From Micromonospora sp. RHAY321 (GTDB taxonomy: Bacteria; Actinomycetota; Actinomycetes; Mycobacteriales; Micromonosporaceae), in NCBI RefSeq assembly GCF_023896955.1, contig NZ_JAMHIW010000025.1, positions 1-58,675 of the forward strand: 58,675 nucleotides of DNA. Direction: 5' to 3'. Position 1 is the first letter of the stretch. Each line of letters begins with the position of its first letter. The notes under the pieces were generated by a model. The model was given only the letters and a program-made list of their open reading frames with translations. It did no database searches and had not been told where the DNA came from. The translations under genes and the position numbers were made by a program. This document shows, piece after piece, positions 16,780-24,769 of the stretch.

Positions 16780-18018
16780 GTGAACCGGCAACCGATCGCC
16801 GCGGCCCTGCACGCCTTACGGCAGACCCTGTTAGGCCCGGACGCGCGGGTCGACCGACCGCTGCTGGCCCGCTGGCCCAGGCTGGCCCGGTACGCCGCCC
16901 CGGCCGGGCTGCTCGCCGCGCTCGGCCTCTTCTGGATCACGCTGGCCGTGGAGAGCGACTGGGGCCTGCCGACGCCGGTCGCGGTGCTGTTCGCGGCGAT
17001 GACCGTGGCGCCGCTGCTGGCGCTGCCCCGGCGTCCGCTGCTGGCCTGGCGGCTGACGGTGCTGGCCCTGCTGGTGTGCACGTTCAACGCGCCGACCGAC
17101 CAGCCCGGGCCGTGGACCCCGCCGCTGGCACTCGGGTCGATCGCGGTGGTCGCGGTGGTCGTCGCGCGGGTCGACCGGCCGGTGCTGGCCTGGGTGGTGG
17201 CGATCACCACGGTGCCGGTGCTCACCCTGGTCCACCCCGAGAACCGGGCCGCCGTTCTGGCGCTGCTCGGCGCGCTGGCGATCGTCGGCGACCAGATCCG
17301 GGGCAACCGGCAGTCCCGGCGGGCCCTCGCCGCGCAGACCGAGCTGAGTGAGCGGGAGCAGGAGCGCCGCGCGGTGCTGGAGGAACGCACCCGGATCGCG
17401 CGCGAGTTGCACGACGTGGTGGCCCACCACATGTCGCTGATCGCGGTGCAGGCGGAGACCGCCCCGTACCGGCTGACCGACGTGCCGGCGCCGGCGGCCG
17501 CGGAGTTCGTAGCCATCGCCTCCTCGGCCCGGGACGCGCTGACCGACATGCGGCGGCTGTTGGGGGTGCTGCGCAGCGAGTCGAGCGGCCCGCAGACGGC
17601 GCCACAGCCCGACCTGGCCGATCTGGGCGCGATGGTGGACGCGGCCCGACGGGCCGGACTGCCGGTGACCCTGGACGCGGAGTTGGCCGACGACGAGCGG
17701 GTGCCGGCGCCGGTCGGGCTGGCCGCCTACCGGATCGTGCAGGAAGGACTGGCCAACGCGGCACGGCACGCGGCCGGTGCCGCGGTGCGCGTCACCGTCC
17801 GCACCGACCGGTCCACCCTGGCGGTACGCGTGCGCAACGCGCCGCCCGACGACGTGGACGCGCGGCCGGGCACCGAGGCCGGCGCCGGGCACGGGCTGAC
17901 CGGGATGCGGGAGCGGGCCACCTCGCTCGGCGGTACGTTCACCGCCGGGCCGCTGCCCGGCGGGGGTTACGAGGTGGCGGCCGAGCTGCCGTACGAGGCG
18001 GAGGGCGGAAACCGATGA
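16780..18018 (+). CDS. Sensor histidine kinase, NarL/DesK-like (HisKA_3)
   Basis: The 412-residue kinase has an N-terminal membrane region with about five helices (residues 40-185), then the HisKA_3 dimerisation domain with ARELHDVVAHHMSLI (phospho-acceptor His211), and an HATPase domain ending GHGLTGMRERATSLGG. Such kinases phosphorylate a NarL/LuxR-type regulator, which here is the next gene with a 4-base ATGA overlap. The sensor part has almost no extracellular loop, so the signal is probably membrane-borne; this is inference. GTG 16780 was chosen by the upstream -10 box. The partner genes it controls are unknown. Confidence 0.92.
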   Translation: MNRQPIAAALHALRQTLLGPDARVDRPLLARWPRLARYAAPAGLLAALGLFWITLAVESDWGLPTPVAVLFAAMTVAPLLALPRRPLLAWRLTVLALLVCTFNAPTDQPGPWTPPLALGSIAVVAVVVARVDRPVLAWVVAITTVPVLTLVHPENRAAVLALLGALAIVGDQIRGNRQSRRALAAQTELSEREQERRAVLEERTRIARELHDVVAHHMSLIAVQAETAPYRLTDVPAPAAAEFVAIASSARDALTDMRRLLGVLRSESSGPQTAPQPDLADLGAMVDAARRAGLPVTLDAELADDERVPAPVGLAAYRIVQEGLANAARHAAGAAVRVTVRTDRSTLAVRVRNAPPDDVDARPGTEAGAGHGLTGMRERATSLGGTFTAGPLPGGGYEVAAELPYEAEGGNR

Positions 18019-18677
18019 TCAAGGTCCTGATCGCCGACGACCAGGCGATGGTCCGGCAGGGCTTCGGCGCGCTGCTCGCCGCCCAGCCGGACCTGCTGGT
18101 GGTGGGCGACGCCGCCGACGGCGCCCAGGCCGTCGCCGCCGCCCGCCGGCTCGACCCGGACGTGGTGCTGATGGACGTTCGCATGCCGGTCATGGACGGG
18201 CTGGCGGCCACCCGCAAGCTGCTCGGCGACCGGTCGGCGCAGCGCCCCCGGGTGCTCATCCTCACCACCTTCGACCTTGACGACTACGTGTACGAGGCGC
18301 TGCGCGCCGGGGCCAGCGGCTTCCTGCTCAAGGACGCCCCGGCGGCCGACCTGGTGCAGGCCGTGCGGGTGGTGGCGGCCGGGGACGCCCTGCTCGCCCC
18401 GGCGGTCACCCGTCGGCTGATCGCCGAGTTCGCCGCCCGCCCGGACCGCCGCCGGCCCCGCCCCACCGACCTGGCCGGCCTCACTCCACGGGAGACCGAG
18501 GTGCTGCGGTTGATCGCCCGAGGTCGCAACAACGCGGAGATCGCCGCCGACCTGGTGGTGGCTGAGCAGACCGTGAAGACGCACGTCGGGCGGATCCTGG
18601 CCAAGCTGGGGCTGCGGGACCGGGCCCAGGCCGTCGTGCTGGCGTACGAGACGGGTCTGGTCGCCGCCGGCGAGTAG
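18015..18677 (+). CDS. LuxR/NarL-family response regulator
   Basis: The 220-residue regulator has a receiver domain (DDQ at 8-10, phospho-acceptor Asp54 in LMDVRMPVMDG, Lys near 104) and a C-terminal LuxR helix-turn-helix (LTPRETEVLRLIARGRNNAE). It is the cognate partner of the upstream kinase, and its ATG overlaps the kinase stop. Phosphorylation should drive dimerisation and DNA binding. No palindromic autoregulatory site is evident. It is followed by a stem-loop at 18743-18770. Confidence 0.95.
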   Translation: MIKVLIADDQAMVRQGFGALLAAQPDLLVVGDAADGAQAVAAARRLDPDVVLMDVRMPVMDGLAATRKLLGDRSAQRPRVLILTTFDLDDYVYEALRAGASGFLLKDAPAADLVQAVRVVAAGDALLAPAVTRRLIAEFAARPDRRRPRPTDLAGLTPRETEVLRLIARGRNNAEIAADLVVAEQTVKTHVGRILAKLGLRDRAQAVVLAYETGLVAAGE

Positions 18678-18742
18678 CTCCGCGGAGCCAGCCCGGGAAC
18701 GGCTCCCCGGGACGACGCCCGAGCGCCACCCACCGGCGCAGT

Positions 18743-18770
18743 CTCCCTCCGGACCACATTCCGGAGGGAG
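18743..18770 (+). promoter_or_regulatory. Perfect 11-bp hairpin containing the next gene's Shine-Dalgarno
   Basis: CTCCCTCCGGA at 18743-18753 pairs perfectly with TCCGGAGGGAG at 18760-18770 around a 6-base loop. The 3' arm holds GGAGGGAG, the Shine-Dalgarno of the gene starting at 18777. It may end transcription of the two-component operon, or it may hide the ribosome site of the hydrolase gene, or both. The 98-base gap holds nothing else. Confidence 0.6.
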
Positions 18771-18776
18771 AACGCG

Positions 18777-19682
18777 ATGCGACGACGAGGTGCCGGCCGG
18801 CTGGCGCTGGCCGTACTGCTCGGGGTGAACCTGGTTCTGCCCGGCCGGGCCGAGCCGGCCGCGGCGGCCGGGTTCGTCGAGGCGTACCCGGTCACGGCGG
18901 CGGCGATGCGCGCGGCCGGCCCCCCGTACGCGGACTGGGTGGCGGTCGGACGCCGGTTCCTGAGGTTCGACCCGCGCGGCGACGGCCGTGCGGTGGAGGT
19001 ACTCGGCGACCTGGCCGAGGCGGACCGGATCGCGGTGCTGGTGCCCGGTGTGGGCAGCACGCTGGCCGACTTCGACCGAGGGCTGGGCGGGGTGGCCCAC
19101 CGGGCGCCGGCGGTGCAGGCCGAACAGTTGTACGAGGTTTCGCGGAGGGCCGACCCGACCGCTCGGGTCGCGGTGCTGGCCTGGCTCGGCTACGGCCCAC
19201 CCGACGGGGTGCTGACCGCCGCCGGCGGCGCCGGTGCCCGGCGCGGCGCGGTCGCGATGGCCGCGCTGCTGCGGGAGCTGGCGGAGCGGCGTCCCGCCGC
19301 CACGATCACCCTGATCGGGCACAGTTACGGCTCGCTGGTCGTGTCGCTGGCCGCGGCGGACGCCCCACCGCAGGTCACCGACGTGGTCAGCCTCGGCGGG
19401 ATCGGCGCCGGGGTGCAGCACGCCGACGAACTGCCCGGCGGCGCACGGTTCTGGGCGGCCGAGGCGCCCACCGACTGGATCCGCCGGGTGCCGCCGGTGC
19501 GGTTGCTCGGCCTCGGGTACGGCCGGCGTCCCGGCGACCCGGCGTTCGGCGCCCGACCGCTCCCGGTGGCCGGCGTGGCGGGGCACGACGGCTACCTGGT
19601 TCCGGGCAGCGCCACGCTGGTCGCGGTGGCGGCGGTCGTGCGGGACGGGGCCGACGCCGAGCGGGCGGGGAACGCCCGGTGA
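18777..19682 (+). CDS. Secreted alpha/beta hydrolase (DUF1023-like)
   Basis: The 301-residue protein begins with a signal peptide (RRRGAGRLALAVLLGVNLVL, then an alanine-rich stretch near residue 33). The mature part has an alpha/beta-hydrolase core with nucleophile elbow GHSYGS (Ser183), an upstream oxyanion segment ADRIAVLVPGVGS, and a late histidine in VAGHDGYLVPG. It resembles the DUF1023 family of actinobacterial secreted hydrolases. The substrate is unknown. A good Shine-Dalgarno lies in the hairpin just upstream. Its stop overlaps the GTG start of the acyltransferase gene by 4 bases, so the two are probably coupled. Confidence 0.85.
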   Translation: MRRRGAGRLALAVLLGVNLVLPGRAEPAAAAGFVEAYPVTAAAMRAAGPPYADWVAVGRRFLRFDPRGDGRAVEVLGDLAEADRIAVLVPGVGSTLADFDRGLGGVAHRAPAVQAEQLYEVSRRADPTARVAVLAWLGYGPPDGVLTAAGGAGARRGAVAMAALLRELAERRPAATITLIGHSYGSLVVSLAAADAPPQVTDVVSLGGIGAGVQHADELPGGARFWAAEAPTDWIRRVPPVRLLGLGYGRRPGDPAFGARPLPVAGVAGHDGYLVPGSATLVAVAAVVRDGADAERAGNAR

Positions 19683-20914
19683 GCCGTGACCGCGCGGTCG
19701 ACGCGCTGCGGGCGTACGCCATCGGCGGGGTGGTGTTGGGGCACTGGCTGGTCACCGGCCTGGTGCTGAACGACGGCGGCGGGCTGCACCAGGCCAGTCC
19801 GCTGAGCGCGGTGCCGGCGCTGGCGCCGGTGACCTGGGTGTTGCAGACGCTCGGGTTGTTCTTCTTCGCCGCCGGGTTCGGCTCGGCCCGGTCGCTGGCC
19901 CGCAACCGGGGTGGGTCGGGCGGTTGGCTGGCCGGCCGCCTGCGCCGGCTGCTCCTGCCCGCGGTGGCGCTGCTGGGCGTGGGTGCGGCCGTGTTGCTCG
20001 CCGCCACCGTGGCCGGCACCCCGGACGACACGCTCAACGTGGCGCTGCGGCTCGCGGTCAGTCCACTGTGGTTCCTGCTGCCGCTGCTGCTCCTGGTCGC
20101 GTCGACCGGTCCGTTGGTCACCGCCGTCCGGCGGTGGGGGGTGGCGCGCTGTGTGGCGCCGGCGGTGGCCGTGGTGGCGGCGGCCGACCTGGTGACGCGC
20201 CTGCTGCCGGCTGGGGTCGACATGCCGCCGGTGACGGTGGTGGTGGCCTGGGCGGTGCCGTACCTGCTGGGGGTGGCGCACGCCGACGGGCGGCTGGCCG
20301 GCCGCCGGGCGGCGGGTGCGCTGGCCGGTGGCGGCGCCGCCGCGCTGGTGGCGCTGCTGGCGCTGGGCTACCCGGTCAGCGCGGTCGGGGTGCCCGGGGC
20401 GGGTGTGTCGAACCTGAACCCGCCGTCGCTGCTGGCGGTGGCGTTGGCGGTCACCCAGGTCGGGCTGGGGCTGCTCGCCCGGCCGGCCCTGGAACGGCTG
20501 CTGGCCCGACCACTGCCGGGCCGGGCGGTGACCGAGGTCAACCGGAACGCTGTGCGGATCTACCTGTGGCACCAGCCGGTGCTGGTCGCGGTGACCGCGC
20601 TCCTCGCCCGGGGCGGGTTGGCCCTGCCGGGGCTGCACACCGCGCCGGACGACCCGGGCTGGGTGCTGGCCCGGTGCTGCTGGCTGCCCCTTTTCGCCGC
20701 GGTGCTGGTCACGCTGGTACGGGCGGGCCGGCCGTCGGAGCGGAAGGGGCCAGCCGGGCGGTGGAGGGGCCGCCGGCCGGTCGGCCGAGTGCGTCCCGGC
20801 GGCGCCCCGGGTGTACGATCATCGACGTTCCGGCCCGGCCGACTTCAGGAGGTGATCGCTGTGCGAGATAGCGATCCTCCCAGTCGTGGCCGGGCCGATG
20901 GTCAGCCCCGCTGA
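19679..20914 (+). CDS. Membrane acyltransferase (acyltransferase 3 family)
   Basis: The 411-residue frame begins SRDRAVDALRAYAIGGVVLG, typical of the OafA/NodX acyltransferase 3 family, which O-acylates polysaccharides, lipids or antibiotics at the membrane. About ten hydrophobic segments follow, and a late VRIYLWHQPVLVAV motif with a histidine. The conserved region ends near position 20735. The last 60 residues are low-complexity, and the very end reads through a strong Shine-Dalgarno and a structured RNA candidate (20847-20941). It may therefore really end earlier in function than its stop codon. The GTG start overlaps the upstream hydrolase stop by 4 bases. Confidence 0.85.
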   Translation: MSRDRAVDALRAYAIGGVVLGHWLVTGLVLNDGGGLHQASPLSAVPALAPVTWVLQTLGLFFFAAGFGSARSLARNRGGSGGWLAGRLRRLLLPAVALLGVGAAVLLAATVAGTPDDTLNVALRLAVSPLWFLLPLLLLVASTGPLVTAVRRWGVARCVAPAVAVVAAADLVTRLLPAGVDMPPVTVVVAWAVPYLLGVAHADGRLAGRRAAGALAGGGAAALVALLALGYPVSAVGVPGAGVSNLNPPSLLAVALAVTQVGLGLLARPALERLLARPLPGRAVTEVNRNAVRIYLWHQPVLVAVTALLARGGLALPGLHTAPDDPGWVLARCCWLPLFAAVLVTLVRAGRPSERKGPAGRWRGRRPVGRVRPGGAPGVRSSTFRPGRLQEVIAVRDSDPPSRGRADGQPR

Positions 20915-20941
20915 GCCACGACTCAGTCTGGTGAGCTGACC
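20847..20941 (+). ncRNA. Candidate cis-regulatory RNA: SD-sequestering hairpin plus H-type pseudoknot
   Basis: Stem 1: GGAG at 20848-20851 and GATCGCT at 20854-20860 pair with AGCGATC at 20870-20876 and CTCC at 20877-20880, with a 2-base bulge and a 9-base loop. This buries the consensus Shine-Dalgarno AGGAGG at 20847-20852. Stem 2: AGTCGTGGC at 20882-20890 pairs with GCCACGACT at 20915-20923. Stem 3: GGTCAGC at 20900-20906, inside the loop of stem 2, pairs with GCTGACC at 20935-20941, outside it. Stems 2 and 3 have the a-b-a'-b' order of an H-type pseudoknot. A 28-residue membrane peptide gene follows at 21105. I do not recognise a named riboswitch class. Confidence 0.5.
20861..20914 (+). 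CDS. Possible 17-residue leader peptide inside the RNA element
   Basis: GTG 20861 lies 8 bases after AGGAGG and reads 17 codons (RDSDPPSRGRADGQPR after the start) to TGA 20912-20914. It is in the same frame as the acyltransferase tail, so its coding statistics are not independent. Its start codon is in the loop of stem 1 and its stop is just before the 3' arm of stem 2, so ribosome movement would disturb both stems. That favours an attenuator role over a functional protein. It may not be translated. Confidence 0.35.
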   Translation: MRDSDPPSRGRADGQPR

Positions 20942-21104
20942 CCGCTCCGCTCCCCGCCGCCCGGCAACGCCGAGGTGCGCGTGCCGCGCCGTCCGATCCC
21001 GGACGGTCGCCGGGAGCCGCCCGGTCACGACTTCGTGTGCGCGTCCCCACCCCCTGCGGTCCGCCCCCGCACGCGGACCGTCCAGCCGCCACCCGGAGCC
21101 GTCC

Positions 21105-21191
21105 ATGAGCCGCTACGTCGCCCCGCTGGGCTTCACCCTCGCCGCCGTCTGGGTGGCCGTCGTCTTCGTCCTGGCCGGCGGCGGTCACTGA
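21105..21191 (+). CDS. 28-residue single-pass membrane peptide
   Basis: The frame reads MSRYVAPLGFTLAAVWVAVV followed by FVLAGGGH, a single hydrophobic helix with a short basic N-terminus. GGAG at 21096-21099 gives a normally spaced Shine-Dalgarno before ATG 21105. The stop is at 21189-21191. It is too short for usual gene callers. It sits 164 bases after a structured RNA candidate on the same strand and is the only gene before the convergent VWA gene at 21262. It may be the regulated target of that RNA. Function is unknown; small helices like this often bind larger transporters. Confidence 0.55.
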   Translation: MSRYVAPLGFTLAAVWVAVVFVLAGGGH

Positions 21192-21261
21192 CCGTCGCTC
21201 ACCCGCCCCGTCACGCCGCCCCGACGAGCGGTGCCCGAGGCCAGCCCGGGCACCGCCGACG

Positions 21262-22212
21262 TCAGAGCATCCGTGACGACCAGAGCAGGCTGAGCGCGCC
21301 GGCGCAGAGCGCCAGCAGCAATGCCACCCCGGCGTACCACTGGGTCACCTCGCGAGGCTCGGTACGGAAGCCGATCGAGCTGCCCATGTCCTGGTAGACC
21401 TGCTTCAGCTCGCTCACCGACGCCGCCTCGTAGAAGTAGCCCTCGGTGGTCTCCGCCAGCTCGGCCAGGGCCAACCGGTCCACCGGCACCCGCTGGAGTT
21501 GACCGCCGATGTCGACCTGCCCCGTGTCGGTGCCGAAGGCGATGGTGGAGACCGGCACGTTGGCCGCCTGCGCGGCGGCCGCGGCCTCCTCCACCGACCG
21601 GCCGGACGTCCGGAACCCGTCGGAGAGCAGCACGATCCGCGCCGGTGGGATACCCGCCGCCCCGTCGGCCGGCACCGACCGGATCGCCTCCAGGCAGGTG
21701 AACACCGCCTCACCGGTGGCGGTCGCCTCGGCCAGCACCAGCCCGTCGATCGCACTGGTCACCGCGTCCCGGTCCTTGCCCGGCGGCACCAGAACGTTGG
21801 CCGCCTTGGCGAACGAGACGAGGCCCAGGTTGTAGCTCTCCGGCAGCTCGCCGACGAACTGCTTGGCCGCCTCCTGGGCCGCCTCCAGCCGGTTCGGCGC
21901 CACGTCGTCGGCCTGCATGGACAGCGACACGTCGATGGCGAGCATCACCGTGGCCCGCTCCAGTGGCTCCTTGGTGTCCACCGCGGGTCGGGCCAGCGCG
22001 GTGGCCAGCACCAGCAGGCAGAGCAGGAACGCGGTGGCCGGAACGTGGCGACGCCAGCCCAGCCCCTTCGGGGCCACCGTGCGCAGCAGATCCACGTTGG
22101 TGAACCGCATGGCGTACGCCCGGCGGTGCAGCTGCCGCCAGATGTAGAAGGCGGCGAGTGCGAGCACCGGCAGAACAGCCAGCAGCCACCACGGTTGCAT
22201 GAAACGGATCAT
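21262..22212 (-). CDS. VWA-domain membrane protein (BatA-like)
   Basis: The 316-residue protein has an N-terminal transmembrane helix (about 8-24), a second at about 58-74, a von Willebrand A domain with the MIDAS motif Asp94-x-Ser96-x-Ser98 (AIDVSLSMQADD), and a C-terminal helix (QWYAGVALLLALCAGALSLLW). This layout matches the BatA/BatB proteins encoded with MoxR ATPases and DUF58 proteins. It is the third gene of that operon, overlapping the DUF58 gene by 4 bases. The role is probably assembly or chaperoning of membrane or metal-dependent complexes; exact clients are unknown. ATG 22212 is fixed by the overlap. Confidence 0.9.
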   Translation of the reverse strand: MIRFMQPWWLLAVLPVLALAAFYIWRQLHRRAYAMRFTNVDLLRTVAPKGLGWRRHVPATAFLLCLLVLATALARPAVDTKEPLERATVMLAIDVSLSMQADDVAPNRLEAAQEAAKQFVGELPESYNLGLVSFAKAANVLVPPGKDRDAVTSAIDGLVLAEATATGEAVFTCLEAIRSVPADGAAGIPPARIVLLSDGFRTSGRSVEEAAAAAQAANVPVSTIAFGTDTGQVDIGGQLQRVPVDRLALAELAETTEGYFYEAASVSELKQVYQDMGSSIGFRTEPREVTQWYAGVALLLALCAGALSLLWSSRML

Positions 22213-23192
22213 CGTGTCGTCCCCCGGGTGCGCGCGTGCCGCTGCGCGGCCACGAAACGCACCATGTCCAGCAGCCAGTCTCGGTCGGTACGCAGACGCA
22301 GGTGGGCCGCGCCGGCGCCGCGCAGGGCGGCGGCGATGGTGGCCCGCTGGGCGGCGGCGGCGTCGGCGTAGCGCTGCCGCAGCCGCGGGTCGGCGGTCTG
22401 CACCTCGTGCAGCTCGCCGCTCTCCGGGTCGACCACCGGCAGCACGCCCACGTCGGGCAGCTCCAGCTCGCGCGGGTCGACCACCTCGATCGCCAGCACG
22501 TCGTGGCGGACCCGCAGCTTGCGCATCGGCCGCGCCCACTGCTCGGCCGGCGCGAGGAAGTCCGAGACCACCACGGCCACCCCGCGCCGTCGGGGCGGCC
22601 GGTTGAGCATCTCGATCAGGGCGCCCAGATCACCCCGACCGGGCTGGATCGCGGTGCCGGCGACGGCACGCAGCAGACCCTGCGCCTCCTTGCGGCCGGA
22701 GCGGGCCGGCAACCGGGTGAGCACCCCGGGCCCGGGCGGCGGTGCGCCACCCCGCCAGCGTCGGGTCGGCGCGGGCGCGCCGCCGCCGGTGCCGATCACC
22801 GCGCCGATCCGGTTACCGCCCCGCACGGTGAGGTGGGTGATGGCGGCCGCGGCGGCCACCACCACCTCCCGCTTGAGCCACTGGCCGGTGCCGAAGTCCA
22901 GGCTGGCCGAAAGGTCCAACGCCAGCCACGTCTCCAACTCCCGGTCGGCGACCGTACGCCGCACGTGCGGCGTCGTGGTCCGCGCGGTGACCGGCCAGTC
23001 CATCCGGCGGACGTCGTCGCCGGGGCGGTACTCCCGCGACTCACCGGCCTCGCTGCCCGGCCCGGGCAGCAGCCCGGCGTAGTCGCCCTGGAGCATGCCG
23101 TCGAGTTTGCGGGTGACCAGCAGCTGGAGCCGGGACAGCACGGCCTCACTGCGATCGGCGAGAGGGGCGGGTCGAGGGGTGGGTGAGGTCAC
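22209..23192 (-). CDS. DUF58 domain protein
   Basis: The 327-residue protein has the DUF58 signature EYRPGDDVRRMDWPVTAR at about 53-70, followed by a VWA-like beta-alpha fold in which LALDLSASLDFG stands for the metal-site segment. DUF58 proteins are the usual middle partner of MoxR ATPases. No transmembrane helix is predicted, so it is likely cytosolic or membrane-associated through the VWA partner. GTG 23192 overlaps the MoxR stop by 4 bases and its own stop overlaps the VWA start by 4, so all three are coupled. Confidence 0.9.
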   Translation of the reverse strand: MTSPTPRPAPLADRSEAVLSRLQLLVTRKLDGMLQGDYAGLLPGPGSEAGESREYRPGDDVRRMDWPVTARTTTPHVRRTVADRELETWLALDLSASLDFGTGQWLKREVVVAAAAAITHLTVRGGNRIGAVIGTGGGAPAPTRRWRGGAPPPGPGVLTRLPARSGRKEAQGLLRAVAGTAIQPGRGDLGALIEMLNRPPRRRGVAVVVSDFLAPAEQWARPMRKLRVRHDVLAIEVVDPRELELPDVGVLPVVDPESGELHEVQTADPRLRQRYADAAAAQRATIAAALRGAGAAHLRLRTDRDWLLDMVRFVAAQRHARTRGTTR

Positions 23193-24295
23193 GGGCGCTG
23201 CCCGGGCCAGCCTGCGCCCGGCGGCGGTGCCGTCGGCGACGGGGATGCCTGCTGCCGGGGGGCGACCGCCGGGAGCGGGATGGTGGACATCACCCGGTGC
23301 ACGATGTGGTCGGCCGGCACGTCGTCGGCGAGCGCGTCGTAGCTGAGCACCAGCCGGTGCCGCAGGATGTCCGGGGCGATGTCCTGCACGTCCTGCGGCA
23401 GCGCGTAGTCCCGTCCGCGCAGCAGCGCCAGCGCGCGGGTGGCCCGGACCAGGCCGAGCGAGGCGCGCGGGCTGGCGCCGTACTGGATCAGCTGGGCGAC
23501 GTCCGGCATGCCGTGCTCGGCCGGAGCGCGGGTGGCGAGCACCAGGCGGACCGCGTAGTCCACCAGCGCGTTGTGCACGAAGACCTGGTCCGCCTTGCGT
23601 TGCAGGGCGATCAGGTCGGGGGTGTCGAACACCGCCGACGGCTCCGGCGCGGCGACGCCCATCCGGTAGACGATCTCCCGCTCCTCGGCGTCGGTCGGAT
23701 AGCCCACCACGATCTTCATGAGGAACCGGTCCCGCTGCGCCTCCGGCAGCGGGTAGACGCCCTCCTGCTCGATCGGGTTCTGGGTGGCCATCACGAGGAA
23801 CGGGTCCGGCACCCGGTGACTCTCCCCGCCGATGGAGACCTGCCGCTCGCTCATCACCTCCAGCAGCGCCGACTGCACCTTGGCCGGCGCGCGGTTGATC
23901 TCGTCGGCGAGCAGGAAGTTGACGAAGACCGGGCCCAGCTCGACGTCGAACTTCTCGCTGGACTGCCGGTAGATCCGGGTGCCCATGATGTCGGCCGGCA
24001 CCAGGTCCGGGGTGAACTGCACCCGGGCGAAGGACCCGCCGACGACCTTGGCGAGGGTCTCCACCGCCAGGGTCTTGGCCACCCCCGGCACCCCTTCGAG
24101 GAGGCAGTGACCGCGGGCGAGCAGCGCCACGAACATCCGCTCCACCATCCGGTCCTGCCCGACGATGACCCGTTTGATCTCGAACAGTGCCCGCTCGAGC
24201 AGGGTGGCGTCCTGCGCGGGCGTGGTCACCGGCTCGGGTCTGTCCGGAGCCGCCCCGTTCGGCGTCGGGGCATCGGGCATGGTCGGCTGGGCCAC
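23189..24295 (-). CDS. MoxR-family AAA+ ATPase
   Basis: The 368-residue ATPase has Walker A GVPGVAKT (68-75), Walker B LLADEINRAP (Asp131-Glu132), a sensor-like MATQNPIEQEGVYPLPEAQ and the C-terminal helical lid (ASPRASLGLVRATRALAL). MoxR ATPases work with DUF58 and VWA partners as chaperone-like machines; both partners follow here. The start was set at GTG 24295, with GGAGG just upstream; ATG 24280 is an alternative. It heads the operon. The 240-base gap to the next plus-strand gene must hold both promoters. Confidence 0.92.
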   Translation of the reverse strand: MAQPTMPDAPTPNGAAPDRPEPVTTPAQDATLLERALFEIKRVIVGQDRMVERMFVALLARGHCLLEGVPGVAKTLAVETLAKVVGGSFARVQFTPDLVPADIMGTRIYRQSSEKFDVELGPVFVNFLLADEINRAPAKVQSALLEVMSERQVSIGGESHRVPDPFLVMATQNPIEQEGVYPLPEAQRDRFLMKIVVGYPTDAEEREIVYRMGVAAPEPSAVFDTPDLIALQRKADQVFVHNALVDYAVRLVLATRAPAEHGMPDVAQLIQYGASPRASLGLVRATRALALLRGRDYALPQDVQDIAPDILRHRLVLSYDALADDVPADHIVHRVMSTIPLPAVAPRQQASPSPTAPPPGAGWPGQRP

Positions 24296-24522
24296 CGGTC
24301 CTCCACAGCGTTGGTCGGTCGTCGCGGCTGGTGCGGTATCAAGACTCGCACGCCTAGCTGAGTGTCGAGGTGGGGAGAAGCCGATTTTCGCCGCGCCGTC
24401 CCGAGCGGCCAAATCGCCCGTCACGGGTGGACATGGACCGGCCCACCGCGTGTACGATTCACCCCGTCGCCGGGCGGCTCCCCCCGTGGCCGCCCGGCGC
24501 TCAAATCCTCCGTCGCGCCGCC

Positions 24523-24528
24523 TAGACT
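24523..24528 (+). promoter_or_regulatory. -10 box, leaderless promoter of the small zinc-ribbon-like gene
   Basis: TAGACT lies 7 bases before ATG 24536 with no Shine-Dalgarno. I see no other element in 24296-24522 that I can support. Confidence 0.55.
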
Positions 24529-24535
24529 GGCCGTG

Positions 24536-24769
24536 ATGAGCACCCCCTCCCCCGCCGCCGGCGAGGCCATGATCTGCTCGGCCCGTGGCTGCCGCGCCCC
24601 CGCCGTGTGGGCGCTGGAGTGGAACAATCCGCGCCTGCACGACCCCGAGCGACGCAAGACCTGGCTGGCCTGCGCCGAGCACCGGGGCAGCCTCGGCGAC
24701 TTCCTGGACGCTCGCGGCTTCCTGCGCGCCGTCACACCGGTGCCCGGATCGCCTACCCTCGACATGTGA
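24536..24769 (+). CDS. Small Cys-rich protein, zinc-ribbon-like
   Basis: The 77-residue protein carries Cys14, Cys19, Cys46 and His49 (CSARGC ... ACAEH), a pattern that could bind zinc. Between them is a conserved-looking WALEWNNPRLHDPERRKTWL. Homologues in actinobacteria are often labelled 'acetone carboxylase', a label I do not trust because nothing here resembles that enzyme. There is no membrane segment. It is read from a leaderless ATG. Its stop codon overlaps the first copy of a 52-bp repeat by 4 bases. Function unknown. Confidence 0.75.
   Translation: MSTPSPAAGEAMICSARGCRAPAVWALEWNNPRLHDPERRKTWLACAEHRGSLGDFLDARGFLRAVTPVPGSPTLDM

Noticed and set aside
20847..20941. Known riboswitch (fluoride, Mg M-box, Mn yybP-ykoY, ZTP)
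   Set aside because: From memory, signature blocks of these classes are absent. The label was left open rather than forced.
24536..24769. Acetone carboxylase
   Set aside because: A common database label for such small proteins, but nothing in the sequence supports it.
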